Assembly: GCF_009765835.1 (NCBI RefSeq) | Contig: NZ_LMUS01000006.1 | Coordinates: 2,066,438-2,130,437 of the forward strand | From: Granulicella sp. L56 | Lineage (GTDB): Bacteria; Acidobacteriota; Terriglobia; Terriglobales; Acidobacteriaceae | Length of the DNA stretch: 64,000 nucleotides | Direction of reading: 5' to 3' | Shown here: in pieces, positions 34,420 through 47,188 of the stretch | How the letters are laid out: each line of letters opens with the position of its first letter | Position numbering within the stretch: position 1 is the stretch's first letter | Made by a program: the position numbers and the translations under genes | Notes under the pieces: model-generated | Told to the model about the DNA's origin: nothing | Databases searched by the model: none | Seen by the model: only the letters and a program-made list of their open reading frames with translations

Positions 34420-35793
34420 CTACTCCTCCTTATCCGATTTGCTCTCCGAAGGATGCCGCCGCTTCCACCACCATACGATCAGCCCGGCAAGAGCGGTAAA
34501 CCCTGCTCCTCCCGGCAACACATACTTGATCGCCCCTGACGGATTGTTCCAGAACTCTTCCCGCAGCGCCTCCCAGAATCCAGGCACGCTTACGTTCACC
34601 GTCGCGATATAGCTTGGAAGCAACTCCTGGGGGTTATCCCCAGTCTCGGTATAGACAAGGAAAGCCTCAATCGTCAGTTTCTGATTGGCCGCAGGTTGTT
34701 TCGGTACAACGTTCCACGTCCATTTCGCCGAACTGTCAATCGGCACTGGCAGGACTGCCCCGATCTTCGGATCAATGTCAAACTCATCCGGATTGTCCGC
34801 GGTGAGTTGCATCCGCATGTAAGGGGAGACTTTAAGGGTGCCCTCCTTGGCTCCAGCCAGGTCGTTTGGGCTGGCATCCGCAAACCCATGCAGAACGACC
34901 GTGACGACAGCCGTCTCATGCAACTTCATCGGAGTTGGAATCGCGTAGTCGATTCTTCCATCCTTAACCGCCTTCACCCATTGCGCGCGCACTTCGCTCT
35001 CTTGATATGGATCGACGCCCGCTGCTGCCGGTGGCGGCGCAGGAGGAGGTGCCACCGCGGCTGCCATGACCGGAGGCGTGCTGGACGGGCTCACGGAACT
35101 CACTTTGCCGGCCGTCTGCGTCTCTCCACCTGAAGGGGGAGCTGCTGCCTGATCGTATGCGCCCTGTGACTGGCCGGATCCGCCTTGTGCCTGCTGACCA
35201 GCGTGGTTGGCCGTACTCTTCGCGTGTCCGCCGATCGGCGAACCCGCCTTCGACTCACGAATAATTTCGTTGTCGAAATCTTCGTTCTTCGATTTTACCG
35301 AAGCCGTTTGAGCATTGATCGCCGCATTCATCGCCTGCAATTCGGCGTACGTCTTGTCTGTATTCGTCGCTGGCGGCGGCGCGCTCGTCGGGGTTGTAGC
35401 TGCGACGACACGCACAGTAGCCACACCCGAGCTCCGTAGCCCTGCTCCATCCACCACGACGCAGTTCGCCGAGATCGCTGTCCCCGCAGGCACTCCCGCC
35501 GTGTCCAGCCGCGCCGTGCTCCCGTTGGGATAGAGTTTTCCGCCGCTGCTTGAAAAGCTGTACACCAGCCGCGCCGAGACGCCCTGCACACGAGCGGTTA
35601 CGGTTACGCTCTGCCCGGTGGCTACGTTCGACGAAGAGGCCACGCACTCCACCTTCGGCGGCAGCATGGCTTCAATTTTTTTCGCATAGGTCGCATCGGC
35701 AGCGACCTGCGGAGCGCTCCAACCGGCACCGGGCAACAAAATCAGCGCCAGAAAACTCGCAAATAAAAAAGAGGGCCCAAATCTCCGGTTCAT
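34420..35793 (-). CDS. Exported, membrane-anchored surface protein
   Basis: A 457-residue protein with a signal peptide (FLFASFLALILLPGAGWS). An Ig-like beta domain at about 50-130 (VECVASSSNVATGQSVTVTA) is followed by a long Ala/Gln/Pro/Ser-rich linker (about 190-265), a second beta-rich domain (AVVTVVLHGFADASPNDLAG) and a C-terminal transmembrane helix (GGAGFTALAGLIVWWW) with a basic stop-transfer and acidic tail. No enzymatic motif is seen. It is probably a sensor or adhesin presented at the envelope. The neighbouring genes suggest no pathway. Confidence 0.78.
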   Translation of the reverse strand: MNRRFGPSFLFASFLALILLPGAGWSAPQVAADATYAKKIEAMLPPKVECVASSSNVATGQSVTVTARVQGVSARLVYSFSSSGGKLYPNGSTARLDTAGVPAGTAISANCVVVDGAGLRSSGVATVRVVAATTPTSAPPPATNTDKTYAELQAMNAAINAQTASVKSKNEDFDNEIIRESKAGSPIGGHAKSTANHAGQQAQGGSGQSQGAYDQAAAPPSGGETQTAGKVSSVSPSSTPPVMAAAVAPPPAPPPAAAGVDPYQESEVRAQWVKAVKDGRIDYAIPTPMKLHETAVVTVVLHGFADASPNDLAGAKEGTLKVSPYMRMQLTADNPDEFDIDPKIGAVLPVPIDSSAKWTWNVVPKQPAANQKLTIEAFLVYTETGDNPQELLPSYIATVNVSVPGFWEALREEFWNNPSGAIKYVLPGGAGFTALAGLIVWWWKRRHPSESKSDKEE

Positions 35794-35873
35794 AAAAACC
35801 CTCCAGAAATCGAGTGGCGCTATTGTGAGCGTAAATTTCGCCGGTGTCTACACCTTTCCGACTTGCGCGACCG

Positions 35874-36554
35874 CTACATCTCTGCCCAGCGCCGCAGCAG
35901 GTTGTGATAAACCCCCGTCAACTGCACTCCCGCCGCATTTCCCGGAACATCCTTCGCCAGCGTCTGAATCGCCGTATCCAGATCCAACAGCATCGACCTA
36001 TCGGCATCGCTGCGAATCATGCTCTGAATCCAGAAGAAGCTCGACACCCGCGCGCCTCGCGTCACCGGCTCCACGCGATGCAGGCTCGTCGCCGGATACA
36101 ACACCATATGCCCCGCAGGCAGCTTCACCGAGTGCGACCCATAGACGTCCTCGACGATCAGCTCGCCGCCGTCATACTCCTCCGGCTTCGTCAAAAACAG
36201 CGTCGCCGAAATATCCGTACGAATCCTCTGCCCGGTCGTGACCAGTTGGCGTATCGCCGTATCCACATGCGTGCCAAAATGCCCGCCGCCGGTATAGCGG
36301 TTGAACATCGGCGGAAACACGCGCAGCGGCAGTGCCGCCGACATAAACAGCGGCGACCGCGCCAGCCCACCCAGCACCATCTCGCCCAGCTCCACCGCCA
36401 CCGGATGACCCTCCGGCAACTGATGGTTCTCCTTCACCTTCTGTGCCTGGTATCCAGCCGTCACTTTGCCGTCCACCCAATCGGCGGCATCGAGCTTCGC
36501 CCGCGCCTGCTGCACCTGCGCGGCGGTCAACACATCAGGAATCGTAATCAGCAT
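35874..36554 (-). CDS. piuC: PKHD-type Fe(II)/2-oxoglutarate hydroxylase (PiuC/YbiX family)
   Basis: A 226-residue cytosolic oxygenase. Motifs of the family: [13 protein letters not shown] (iron ligands His and Asp), [16 protein letters not shown], the distal His in [20 protein letters not shown] (also the Arg for 2-oxoglutarate) and [20 protein letters not shown]. PiuC/YbiX genes usually neighbour Fiu/PiuA siderophore receptors, and the receptor gene is directly upstream on the same strand here. The substrate of the family is not settled. The 287-bp gap between them contains intergenic repeats. Confidence 0.93.
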   Translation of the reverse strand: MLITIPDVLTAAQVQQARAKLDAADWVDGKVTAGYQAQKVKENHQLPEGHPVAVELGEMVLGGLARSPLFMSAALPLRVFPPMFNRYTGGGHFGTHVDTAIRQLVTTGQRIRTDISATLFLTKPEEYDGGELIVEDVYGSHSVKLPAGHMVLYPATSLHRVEPVTRGARVSSFFWIQSMIRSDADRSMLLDLDTAIQTLAKDVPGNAAGVQLTGVYHNLLRRWAEM

Positions 36555-36628
36555 CGTCGTCTCTCCCTATCGCAAAAACCTTATCACTCCAAAACTATCA
36601 ACTCATCATTTCAAGCCCAGCAAAACTG

Positions 36629-36740
36629 TACGTCATCTCAACCCAGCACCAATGCACATCATCTCGACCCAGCAAAAAGGCACGTCATCTCGACCGGAGC
36701 GAAGCGGAGTGGAGAGACCCCTGTATTTCGCCTTTCGCCT
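36629..36740. repeat. Intergenic repeat: two head copies plus full copy
   Basis: Head copies start at 36629 (TACGTCATCTCAACCC) and 36655 (CACATCATCTCGACCC), 26 bp apart, and a full copy starts at 36681, again 26 bp on, ending GTATTTCGCC. It lies between the receptor gene and piuC. Confidence 0.9.
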
Positions 36741-36841
36741 TTGCCTTCCCCCGCACAACCTCAAAGCCGCATCTAAATCCCAAACAAAGCGCGGCGAAGT
36801 CCAAAAGACTCCGCCGCACCCAACAGCGCCCACCGCGCAAA

Positions 36842-39505
36842 TCAGAACTTGAAGTTCACTCCAATCAGCGCACTCAAACCAGCACCCGGAATCAGGTGGC
36901 TCGGATGCGGCTGATCGATATAGAACCGGTTCAGCAGGTTATACACATTCGCCTGCAACTCCAGCCTGTCCGTCACCGGCCGCCGCATCATCGCGTTGAA
37001 GACCCAGTAGCCCGGCACCTGTTTCATCGCAATACTGGTGACGACATAGCCCGGCCCATTCGGATTCGGCGCAAAGCCGGTCGGCACATAAGGCACCGTC
37101 GAGCTCGCCGTACGGCTGGCAACATAATTGCCACCCAACCCCGCGCTCAGCCGCAGCGGAAGCCGTTGCGTGATGAACGCATTGAACGTCTGCTTCGGTA
37201 CATTCGCCAATTGATATCCGACCGAGGCCGGATAAAACTTCGAAGAGATCACGGCGCTATCGAGATACGCATAGCCCAGCACAACGTCGGTGCCCTGCGG
37301 CAGCCTGCCCACCGCGCTGAACTGCACGCCCTTCACCAGCTGGTTGCCCGAGTTCACGATGTTGTTCGAGTTCGTCGGATCAGTCTCCTTGGCATTGTCC
37401 TTCTCCGTGCGGAACCACGCGCCATCCAGCAGCAGCCGCTCATGCAACAGGCTGTACTTCGCGCCGGCCTCGTAGGTCTCGTTCTTCTCCGGAGCCAGCG
37501 AGCTGGCCGCCGTCGGCACGCTCAGGCTGAGAGATTCTGCCGCCGGATCGAAGCTCGTTCCATAGTCGAAATACACGCTGCCATGCTTCGTCGGCTTGTA
37601 CACAAACGCCGCGCGATAGCTCGGCTGCTTGTCCAGCCTGCTGATCGGCCCAATCGGCGCGCTCACCGTGCCGCCTGCTGGTGGAGCGACCGGCTGGTAC
37701 GAGTTATAAACCGTATCGAAGTAGTCCCAGCGAACCCCGCCGCTCAGCTCAAACAGGTTCCCAAGATGAATCGTATCGACGAAGTAGACTCCCATGCTCT
37801 GCGACTTCGTGTGTACCACCGTGGTGATGTATCCGGTCCCGCCAAACGAGTCAGCAGCATTCGGGTGCAACAGGTTCGTCGAAGGAACAGTATTGACGCC
37901 CTTGATCGTGTAGCTGGTGCGAATAGGGTTCGATACCTCCTGCCCGCCTTCGACGCCGCCGTCGAAATCATTCCGCATTCCCAGCACCTTGAACCGCGCC
38001 GTCAATTCCGTCTGGTCCCATAGATCGCCTTCGACGCTCTTGATCTGCAACTGATTTCGATTCACCGCAATCGTCGCTGGATCGGATGCCTGCGTGTAGT
38101 TACAAGGCTGGGTCGGGTTGACCGCGCTCGTTGGCAGGGAAGCGACCACACCGCCCACAGGCACACTGATCGCAGCGTTCGAGCAGATCTGCGGCTCGGT
38201 AATCTGCGCCTGCCGCGGATAGTTCGCCCACCGCGCTATGCTGTGTACGCTCACATTCTCGCCAAACGCATGGCTCACCTTCGCCGTCAGAATATCGTCG
38301 TTTGTCCTCAGATAATTCTGGTCAGGGAAGCCATAGTAGTTATGCCGGATCGGTCCCGGAGCCACGCCATTTAGCAGCCACGGCAAACCATAGTCCGGCG
38401 TATCGCTCTCGGTGTAATGGAAGTAGCTGATCGTGAACGGTGTCGTCGAATTCAATCCGAACGAGATCGATGGAGCCACCCCGAACCGTCGAATCTCGGC
38501 ATGTGGTCGGCCAGCGACACCGCCCTCCTGCCCGACAGCATTCAGCCGAAACGCCGCGCCTCCATGTCCAATCTCTTTCAGCGGTTCATTGATGTCGGCG
38601 GTAATTCTCCGCGTCGCATCCGTGCCAAACTGCGTCTGCACATTCACAAACTGCTGCAGCTCGGGAACCTTGCTCTCCTGGTTGATGATGCCGCCCGTAG
38701 CTCCGCGCCCAAACTGCACGCCCGCCGGTCCCTCCAGCACCTCAACCTGGTCGAAGTTAAAGCTGTCGCGGTAATAGCTGCCGAAGTCGCGAATGCCATC
38801 CAGAAAGATATCGTTGCGCGCCGTAAAGCCGCGAATGGTCAGGTTGTCGCCCTGCGCGCCGCTCTCGCCCGCCGCCATGCTGATGCCCGGAACATTCCGC
38901 AGCGCATCCCGCAGCGTCGAGTTGCCCTCATCGTGCAGCACAAACTGCGGCACCACCGCCACCGTCTGTGGAGTATCGATCAGCGGCTGCGAAAACTTCG
39001 CCATCGACACCGCATCCGGCAACCCCGACGACGTCACATTCACCGAGTCCGAGTAGCGCAGCCCCACCACCATCGTCGATGCATCCTGCGCCGCATAGCT
39101 CAGCCCCGTTCCTTCGAGCAGCAGCCGCAGCCCTTCTTCCTCGGTGTGCAGCCCATTCACGCCATGCGTCTGAAATCCCGACAGCGTCCCGGCAGGCAAC
39201 GTCACATTCACCTTCAGCCCGGTCACCTGCTCATAATCTTTGATGGCCGCATCCAACGGCCCCGTAGCAATGTGAAACCGCTTCACCGGAAGGTTCGCCG
39301 CCGGTGCACCCGCTCCCGCCCCGCCTGCTCCGGCATCGTTGGTCACCGCCGCCATCGCGCCGCGACTCGAACCCATCACCGCATAGGCCGCCAGCGTTCC
39401 CATCGCCAACCACCCACGCCGACTCCCCACCTTCCAGCCGGCCTTCTTACCCTTACCCACCATCTTCAAAGTCCGCTTCACTTGCATTCTCCTCAAATCA
39501 AACAT
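36842..39505 (-). CDS. TonB-dependent siderophore receptor with STN domain (Fiu/PiuA-like)
   Basis: An 887-residue outer-membrane receptor. After the export signal (about residues 32-52) comes an STN domain (HIATGPLDAAIKDYEQVTGL at about 77), a plug (TLRDALRNVPGISMAAGESG, then GDNLTIRGFTARNDIFLDGI and VEVLEGPAGVQFGRGATGG) and a 22-strand barrel ending in phenylalanine (GVNFKF). An STN domain usually means signalling to an anti-sigma factor, but none is adjacent. Together with piuC it points to uptake of catecholate siderophores. In-frame starts at 39487 and 39463 are possible alternatives; AGGAG sits only one base from the ATG at 39487. No convincing Fur box was found upstream. Confidence 0.9.
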   Translation of the reverse strand: MFDLRRMQVKRTLKMVGKGKKAGWKVGSRRGWLAMGTLAAYAVMGSSRGAMAAVTNDAGAGGAGAGAPAANLPVKRFHIATGPLDAAIKDYEQVTGLKVNVTLPAGTLSGFQTHGVNGLHTEEEGLRLLLEGTGLSYAAQDASTMVVGLRYSDSVNVTSSGLPDAVSMAKFSQPLIDTPQTVAVVPQFVLHDEGNSTLRDALRNVPGISMAAGESGAQGDNLTIRGFTARNDIFLDGIRDFGSYYRDSFNFDQVEVLEGPAGVQFGRGATGGIINQESKVPELQQFVNVQTQFGTDATRRITADINEPLKEIGHGGAAFRLNAVGQEGGVAGRPHAEIRRFGVAPSISFGLNSTTPFTISYFHYTESDTPDYGLPWLLNGVAPGPIRHNYYGFPDQNYLRTNDDILTAKVSHAFGENVSVHSIARWANYPRQAQITEPQICSNAAISVPVGGVVASLPTSAVNPTQPCNYTQASDPATIAVNRNQLQIKSVEGDLWDQTELTARFKVLGMRNDFDGGVEGGQEVSNPIRTSYTIKGVNTVPSTNLLHPNAADSFGGTGYITTVVHTKSQSMGVYFVDTIHLGNLFELSGGVRWDYFDTVYNSYQPVAPPAGGTVSAPIGPISRLDKQPSYRAAFVYKPTKHGSVYFDYGTSFDPAAESLSLSVPTAASSLAPEKNETYEAGAKYSLLHERLLLDGAWFRTEKDNAKETDPTNSNNIVNSGNQLVKGVQFSAVGRLPQGTDVVLGYAYLDSAVISSKFYPASVGYQLANVPKQTFNAFITQRLPLRLSAGLGGNYVASRTASSTVPYVPTGFAPNPNGPGYVVTSIAMKQVPGYWVFNAMMRRPVTDRLELQANVYNLLNRFYIDQPHPSHLIPGAGLSALIGVNFKF

Positions 39506-40064
39506 CCAAAGGCCCAGGCAAAGACCGCACCCACAAAACCGGAAACATCGTGCGTCCCCTGCGATTCACATCCATGCAGCCAGCTCCTCGGCACCGAAAA
39601 CGCGCATACCTCGTCCTTGACCGCTTACTCTTGAAGCCCTCGCCAATGGCCAAAGCCCGGCGAGCACATCAAAGCTCGAAACCAGATTCTTTCTATGGAA
39701 GGAGTGGAACCGAAGCGGAGCGCCGCAGTTGCCCGGGCCGGGAACCGACCCTATAATCCAGACAACCTGCAGCCGTCCAAACGGCTTGTAGCCTCCAGAT
39801 TCCCGTGGTCTCCGCCAAGAGATAAACTCCACGGGGATCTGGACCTTCTACTCGATCCCTGCTTACTTCAAAAGCAAAAACGAATTGCAAAACTTGATAA
39901 ATCTGAATATACGACAACAACAGTCCTACATCAATCAAAATATAAGACTATTTATGTCCGTGTTCGAAAATCGGACATTTCGCACACAAAAGGCCATAGT
40001 TAAAAGAAAAAGGCGGGGGAGCCGAAGCTCTCCGCCTTTTCCATTGCCCTGTCTCCAGAGCGGG
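39506..40064. other. 559-bp gap between two receptor genes
   Basis: Half of it (to about 39840) is GC-rich leader of the siderophore receptor with a CTCGCC/GGCGAG stem at 39641-39666. The other half (39870-40000) is strikingly AT-rich. It holds a perfect palindrome ATGTCCG-N11-CGGACAT (39954-39978) and ends in the terminator of the Oar-type receptor. A short open frame at 39566-39832 on the minus strand has no homologous look and is not called. Confidence 0.6.
40007..40040 (-). terminator. Intrinsic terminator of the Oar-type receptor gene
   Basis: On the minus strand AAAAGGCGGAGAG-CTTCGG-CTCCCCCGCCTTTTTC forms a stable stem followed by a T-rich tail (TTTTTCTTTT), 25 bp after the stop codon at 40065. 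Confidence 0.85.
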
Positions 40065-43000
40065 TTAGAAGTTCATCTTCAGTTGGAACTCCGTGGCACG
40101 CGGCGCGCCCTGATCGAACGTTCCGGTCCGGCGGGATACACGCTGCGCATTATAGGCAGCGTAATCCGAAGGTCCATTGACGTTTCCGCCGCCACCGCTG
40201 TTAGCTAAATCACCCGGTGTAAGAATCGTTCCTCCTCCGCCTCCTCCAACCGAGAGTGCGTTGTAGTTTGCAAAGTTGAACACGTTATAGATCGACACCG
40301 AGGGCTCGAGGCTGATTCCTTCCGGCAACTTGCTCCAGCGAATCGGATAGGAGAAGTTTGCGTCGAAGGTCTTGAGCATCGGGTTTGCATACGCTCTGCT
40401 CGGGCCCTGGGCCAACGTCGGCTCCACAGCGCCTAGCTGGATCATCTCGGCATTGGTCAAGACACCGGATGCGACAACCGCCTGGCCAGCCGGCGTCAGC
40501 GTTCCCGCATGGGTAGCGTTGTAGGTGCTGATCAGGTTATTCAGATTGCCCGGCTTGATCTTCCTCATGTATGCGCCTGGATCGGTTCCCGGAACAAGGT
40601 CTCCAACCTGTCCATCTCCATCCACGTCGCTGCGGAAGATCTCACCGGGGTTAGAGCCCTGCTGATCGAGCGTAAGGTTTGCCGGCACGGCGGAATCAAT
40701 ATGGGTAATGATGCCGATCCGCGGGCCGTATTTCGGTTGGATGGATCCGCCCAGCGAGAAGATATGGGTACGGTCAAGGCCGCCATATCCCATATGCAGC
40801 GTCGGGTTACGGTTGTCATAGGACGGGGGCGAGAAGAACGGATCGGAGGTGCCGATGTTGTTATACGCCGTTGACGAGATCATCCGGGAGTAAGCATAGG
40901 AGACTTCGAGGTTCGTCTCCGCTACGCCGCGCATGGGATGAACCTTCTGTTCGCGAAGGTCCAACTGGAGCCCATCATAACCCGCCTTGCCCATGGGGTA
41001 CGAGAAGGTGCCAACGCCGACCGCAGGATTGACGCCATCAAACGCCGCCGCTGCCGAACTGCCAGCAATGGAATTCGGTGCGCCGCCGTTGACGGCCACT
41101 CCGGAATCAAGGCCATTCGACGCGAAGTTGGTGATGGTGGCACCAGCCGCAATGGCGCAGGTAATCGCTGAAGCGCTAGTACCGCCTCCGCAGGGGAAAG
41201 TATTCGTTGGATTGTTCGGATCGTAAGCGGTCGTCCTTGCAATCGCCGCCTTCGCATTGGTTGCGTCAAAGTATCTTGAATCGCCTACATGGTTCGCATC
41301 GATCGTCTGTTGAATTCGAAGCGTTGCCATGTGCACGTAGTCTGCGGAAAGCACCACGCCCGGAGCCAACTGCTGCTGGATCCCGAAGTTGATGTTGATC
41401 GAGTAGGGTGACTGATACTTCGGCGCATAAGCAATCGTGCCGTTCTGAATGGAGAGTCCGTAACCCGCAAACCCTGTGTTTGCGATGGCCGCATTTCCTC
41501 CGGCGCGCGCATCCGCCTGCAACTGCAGGATCGCAGGTGCAGCCTGTCCTACCGATTCGCTGCAGATTGTCGAGATCGGTATACCCGTGCTCGTCGCGCT
41601 TACGTTCCCTTTACCCGGAATGGGATACGTGTCAACGCCGTTAAGGCAGATGATTGGATACGAGGCGAACTCACCGGTCGGGAGTCTCGATGCACGATCG
41701 AACTGCACATTGTTGAACACATTGCTCTCAAAGAAGAGGCCGATTGCGCCACGAAGCACTGTCTTCTGCGCGGCAGCAGGGTTATAGGTAAAACCAAGCT
41801 GGGGCGCAATGTTCTTGTTCGGCTGATTGACCTTGCCGCCAAGGTTAGAACCCCACTGCTCGAACAGAGAAGAGTTCCCCGTGCAGGGAGGGGCCGTCGT
41901 GAAGTTCGCTGTCACAATCTCGGAGCAGGGAACTTCAGGAAGATCGGAGTTCGTGCGTCCGGTATCCCGGTCATATCGCAGGCCGGCGGTCAAAGTGAAA
42001 GTCGGCTTGAGCTTCCAGGCATCCACAATATAGAACCCAGTGCGCCAGTCTCCCTGATAGCCGCCCGGCAGACCAAATCCCGGCTTCTCGGAAGCATATC
42101 CCTGATTGTTTGAAATCTGGACGGCATAAGGTGAATAGCCATTCACGGGATCGGTATTGCAGGCAGCACCAGCTGCCACACCTGGGCAGCTTGCCAAAAC
42201 CGTTCCGGGGTCCAGCGTCACCTGAGGACCATAGCCAAAGAAAGCTGCAAGACCGCCGCCCAGAATACGGTTCAGGCTGGCGCCATAGCGTATGTTGTGC
42301 GCGCCCTTCGTCCAACTGCCGTCATACCGCAGTTGTTTGTCGGTCTGGAAGGTCTGCTGGGGAGCATTCGGATTCGGTCCGCTCGTAAACGGGGCCGCGT
42401 CGTAGCTGATGCCCAATCCGGCAATGGGATTGTAGATCGCATCGTTACCGAGAGTCGTGTCCACAATCAGGTTGTGGAATTTCTCATAGCTTCCGCGAAA
42501 GCTATGGGTGAATCGCCCGCGAGCGAAGTCGGCGCCGCCTGCGATGCCCGGCGCGTTATCGCGGTTGGCATAAGTCGAATACTGGTTTCCCGTATCGAAG
42601 AAGTTTGCTTCGTAGTTGACGCGCGCAAACATGTGGGTGCCCCACGGCCCGTTATAGTCCAGCCGTCCTGCCGAATAGGTGTCTCTCACAGGGCTGGAAA
42701 CGTCTGGAAACTGGCTCTGAATCGCGGCGAAGATCGAAGGAAGATTCTGTCCGGCAGACTGATCCTGCTTCAACCGCTCTGCATTGGCGAAGAAGAACAG
42801 CTTGTCTTTGATGATCGGGCCGCCGATGCTGCCGCCAAACTGATTGCGTTGGAATGGGCTGTTGACTCCTTCAAAGGATGCCGCGCCTGCCCGCTGGTCT
42901 TGAAAGTCATAGAAAAGCTGGCCGTGGAAGCCGTTCGTTCCCGACCGGGTCGACATCAGCACAGAGCCTGAAGACGTAATGTCGGCCGAAGGATCGGCGG

Positions 43001-43685
43001 TGGCACGGTTGACTTGAATCTCTCCGATAGAACCGGCTGAGATATTGAAGATCGTCGTTCCAACCGTCTCGTCGGTCACGTCCTGTCCGTCGAGCAGAAT
43101 ACGTGTGGTGCGTCCGGAGACGCCGCTGAACGAAAGCGCCGAATATCCGGCCTTCGTCGGGTCGAATCCACCGTCGGCATCTCCACCGGGCTGCAACTGA
43201 ACGCCAGGCTGAAGCTGCGCATAGTCCAGAATGTTGCGGCCATTCACCGGCAGCGTGTCCAACTGCGCCGTTGTAATGACACCCGAAACGCCTGCCTGCT
43301 CGGTATTGATCTGGACCGCGCCCGCATTGACTTCAACCGTCTCGCTCGACTCACCGAGGGTCAGCTTGAAGTTGCCATTCGTCGCCGTGCCTGTCTGGAT
43401 GATCGTCGATACGGAGAGCTTCTTGAACCCGGACAGCGTGATCGTCACGTTATATTTGCCGGGGTTTAGAGGGCCAAGGCTATAAAACCCCGCCGAGTCC
43501 GTCGTCAAAACCTTAACCGATCCGGTCTCCGTGCCCGTAACCGTCACATTGGCACCCGGAACCACCGCACCGCTGGGATCGGTGATGGTTCCCTGAATCG
43601 ATCCGCCATTTACCGAAATGGCCTGTCCGTAACCCAATGCCAAGGTCGTGAATAATATCACCACCAGCCCAAGTAACTTTTTCAT
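40065..43685 (-). CDS. Oar-type TonB-dependent receptor with carboxypeptidase-regulatory-like domain
   Basis: A 1206-residue outer-membrane protein with a signal peptide (LLGLVVILFTTLALGYGQ). Residues about 27-110 form a carboxypeptidase regulatory-like beta domain (GSIQGTITDPSGAVVPGANV). A plug follows (VNGRNILDYAQLQPGVQLQP, RTTRILLDGQDVTDETVG) and a long barrel ending LKMNF. Such receptors are abundant in Acidobacteriota and are thought to import oligosaccharides or other large nutrients; the ligand here is unknown. GGGAG lies 8 bp before the ATG. The gene has its own terminator and a long, AT-rich upstream region. Confidence 0.92.
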   Translation of the reverse strand: MKKLLGLVVILFTTLALGYGQAISVNGGSIQGTITDPSGAVVPGANVTVTGTETGSVKVLTTDSAGFYSLGPLNPGKYNVTITLSGFKKLSVSTIIQTGTATNGNFKLTLGESSETVEVNAGAVQINTEQAGVSGVITTAQLDTLPVNGRNILDYAQLQPGVQLQPGGDADGGFDPTKAGYSALSFSGVSGRTTRILLDGQDVTDETVGTTIFNISAGSIGEIQVNRATADPSADITSSGSVLMSTRSGTNGFHGQLFYDFQDQRAGAASFEGVNSPFQRNQFGGSIGGPIIKDKLFFFANAERLKQDQSAGQNLPSIFAAIQSQFPDVSSPVRDTYSAGRLDYNGPWGTHMFARVNYEANFFDTGNQYSTYANRDNAPGIAGGADFARGRFTHSFRGSYEKFHNLIVDTTLGNDAIYNPIAGLGISYDAAPFTSGPNPNAPQQTFQTDKQLRYDGSWTKGAHNIRYGASLNRILGGGLAAFFGYGPQVTLDPGTVLASCPGVAAGAACNTDPVNGYSPYAVQISNNQGYASEKPGFGLPGGYQGDWRTGFYIVDAWKLKPTFTLTAGLRYDRDTGRTNSDLPEVPCSEIVTANFTTAPPCTGNSSLFEQWGSNLGGKVNQPNKNIAPQLGFTYNPAAAQKTVLRGAIGLFFESNVFNNVQFDRASRLPTGEFASYPIICLNGVDTYPIPGKGNVSATSTGIPISTICSESVGQAAPAILQLQADARAGGNAAIANTGFAGYGLSIQNGTIAYAPKYQSPYSININFGIQQQLAPGVVLSADYVHMATLRIQQTIDANHVGDSRYFDATNAKAAIARTTAYDPNNPTNTFPCGGGTSASAITCAIAAGATITNFASNGLDSGVAVNGGAPNSIAGSSAAAAFDGVNPAVGVGTFSYPMGKAGYDGLQLDLREQKVHPMRGVAETNLEVSYAYSRMISSTAYNNIGTSDPFFSPPSYDNRNPTLHMGYGGLDRTHIFSLGGSIQPKYGPRIGIITHIDSAVPANLTLDQQGSNPGEIFRSDVDGDGQVGDLVPGTDPGAYMRKIKPGNLNNLISTYNATHAGTLTPAGQAVVASGVLTNAEMIQLGAVEPTLAQGPSRAYANPMLKTFDANFSYPIRWSKLPEGISLEPSVSIYNVFNFANYNALSVGGGGGGTILTPGDLANSGGGGNVNGPSDYAAYNAQRVSRRTGTFDQGAPRATEFQLKMNF

Positions 43686-44239
43686 ATGGTCAACTCCCCT
43701 TAGTCGTCGTCGAATCCGCTTGGTCGATCCTGTCTTCTACAAAACAGACTTCAAGCCCAATGAACCAATTCCGTGACCATATGAAGTGCATTTGCCGTAC
43801 CAATTTGAAACAACTGTTCGTTTATCAGATTAACCACAGTATTCAAATGACTTAGTGAACACCCATTCACGTAGGTCATCTCGCAATGCGATTGAATGTC
43901 CGCTCATTTTTGAGTGGTGATTCATTGCCAGATATTATTAATCATAGATTCATCTAACCCAATATGTTGCCGCAGTTAGGTATATAAAACGTACTGTGGT
44001 TGCCTTATAAAAATTAGTGATTGTGATGTCACTTCAATTTTTTTCGCCAAAGATACGCCCCCGCTGCCCCGTCAGAACCCCAAAGGCACGCCGACCCGTG
44101 TATTTCGCCGTTGCTCCTGCCGTTGCCTGTTTTTCATCCGAATAGCCAGCATCGCCCGTGCCTTGGGCGCTTCCGTGCCCACCCGCTAAACCCTCTATAA
44201 CTCTCCTAAGCAAACCCTCTATAATAGATACATAAACCC
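43686..44239. other. 554-bp divergent promoter region
   Basis: Separates the Oar-type receptor (leftward) and gyrA (rightward). The first 350 bp are AT-rich and probably hold the receptor promoter, which I could not pinpoint. At 44092-44135 the end of a first-family repeat survives (GACCCGTGTATTTCGCCGTT followed by GCTCCTGCCGTTGCC). The gyrA promoter elements follow. Confidence 0.65.
44188..44225 (+). promoter_or_regulatory. gyrA promoter with 13-bp direct repeat
   Basis: AAACCCTCTATAA occurs at 44188-44200 and again at 44212-44224, exactly 24 bp apart. The second copy runs into TATAAT (44220-44225), a perfect -10 box; no good -35 is seen. Transcription would begin near 44232, only about 8 bases before the ATG at 44240, and no Shine-Dalgarno is present. 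Confidence 0.6.
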
Positions 44240-47083
<2,844 letters not shown>

Positions 47084-47101
47084 CCATCGTTGCTGTTCTT
47101 G

Positions 47102-47131
47102 TTGTCATCCCCTGAAAGGGGATCTGCGTTT
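47102..47131. repeat. Second-family intergenic repeat
   Basis: TTGTCATCCCCTGAAAGGGG followed by ATCTGCGTTT, the same design as 32196-32229 and 34310-34340: GTCATC, a short variable hairpin, then ATCTGCGTTT. Confidence 0.8.
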
Positions 47132-47136
47132 GTATT

Positions 47137-47170
47137 GCTTAAGGGCACGGCTGAAGCCGTGCCCTTAAGC
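47137..47170 (+). terminator. Long hairpin after gyrA, likely terminator
   Basis: GCTTAAGGGCACGGC-TGAA-GCCGTGCCCTTAAGC is a perfect 15-bp stem with a 4-base loop, followed by AAAGATTTTT. The element may itself be a third kind of scattered repeat. It marks the left edge of the restriction-modification block. Confidence 0.7.
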
Positions 47171-47188
47171 AAAGATTTTTGAAGAAAT

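Noticed and set aside
36842-39690. Fur box or riboswitch before the siderophore receptor
   Set aside because: No 19-bp Fur-like palindrome or known riboswitch core could be recognised in the leader.
39566-39832. 88-codon minus-strand open frame upstream of the siderophore receptor
   Set aside because: No signal peptide, no family-like motif and no ribosome-binding site; probably leader sequence.
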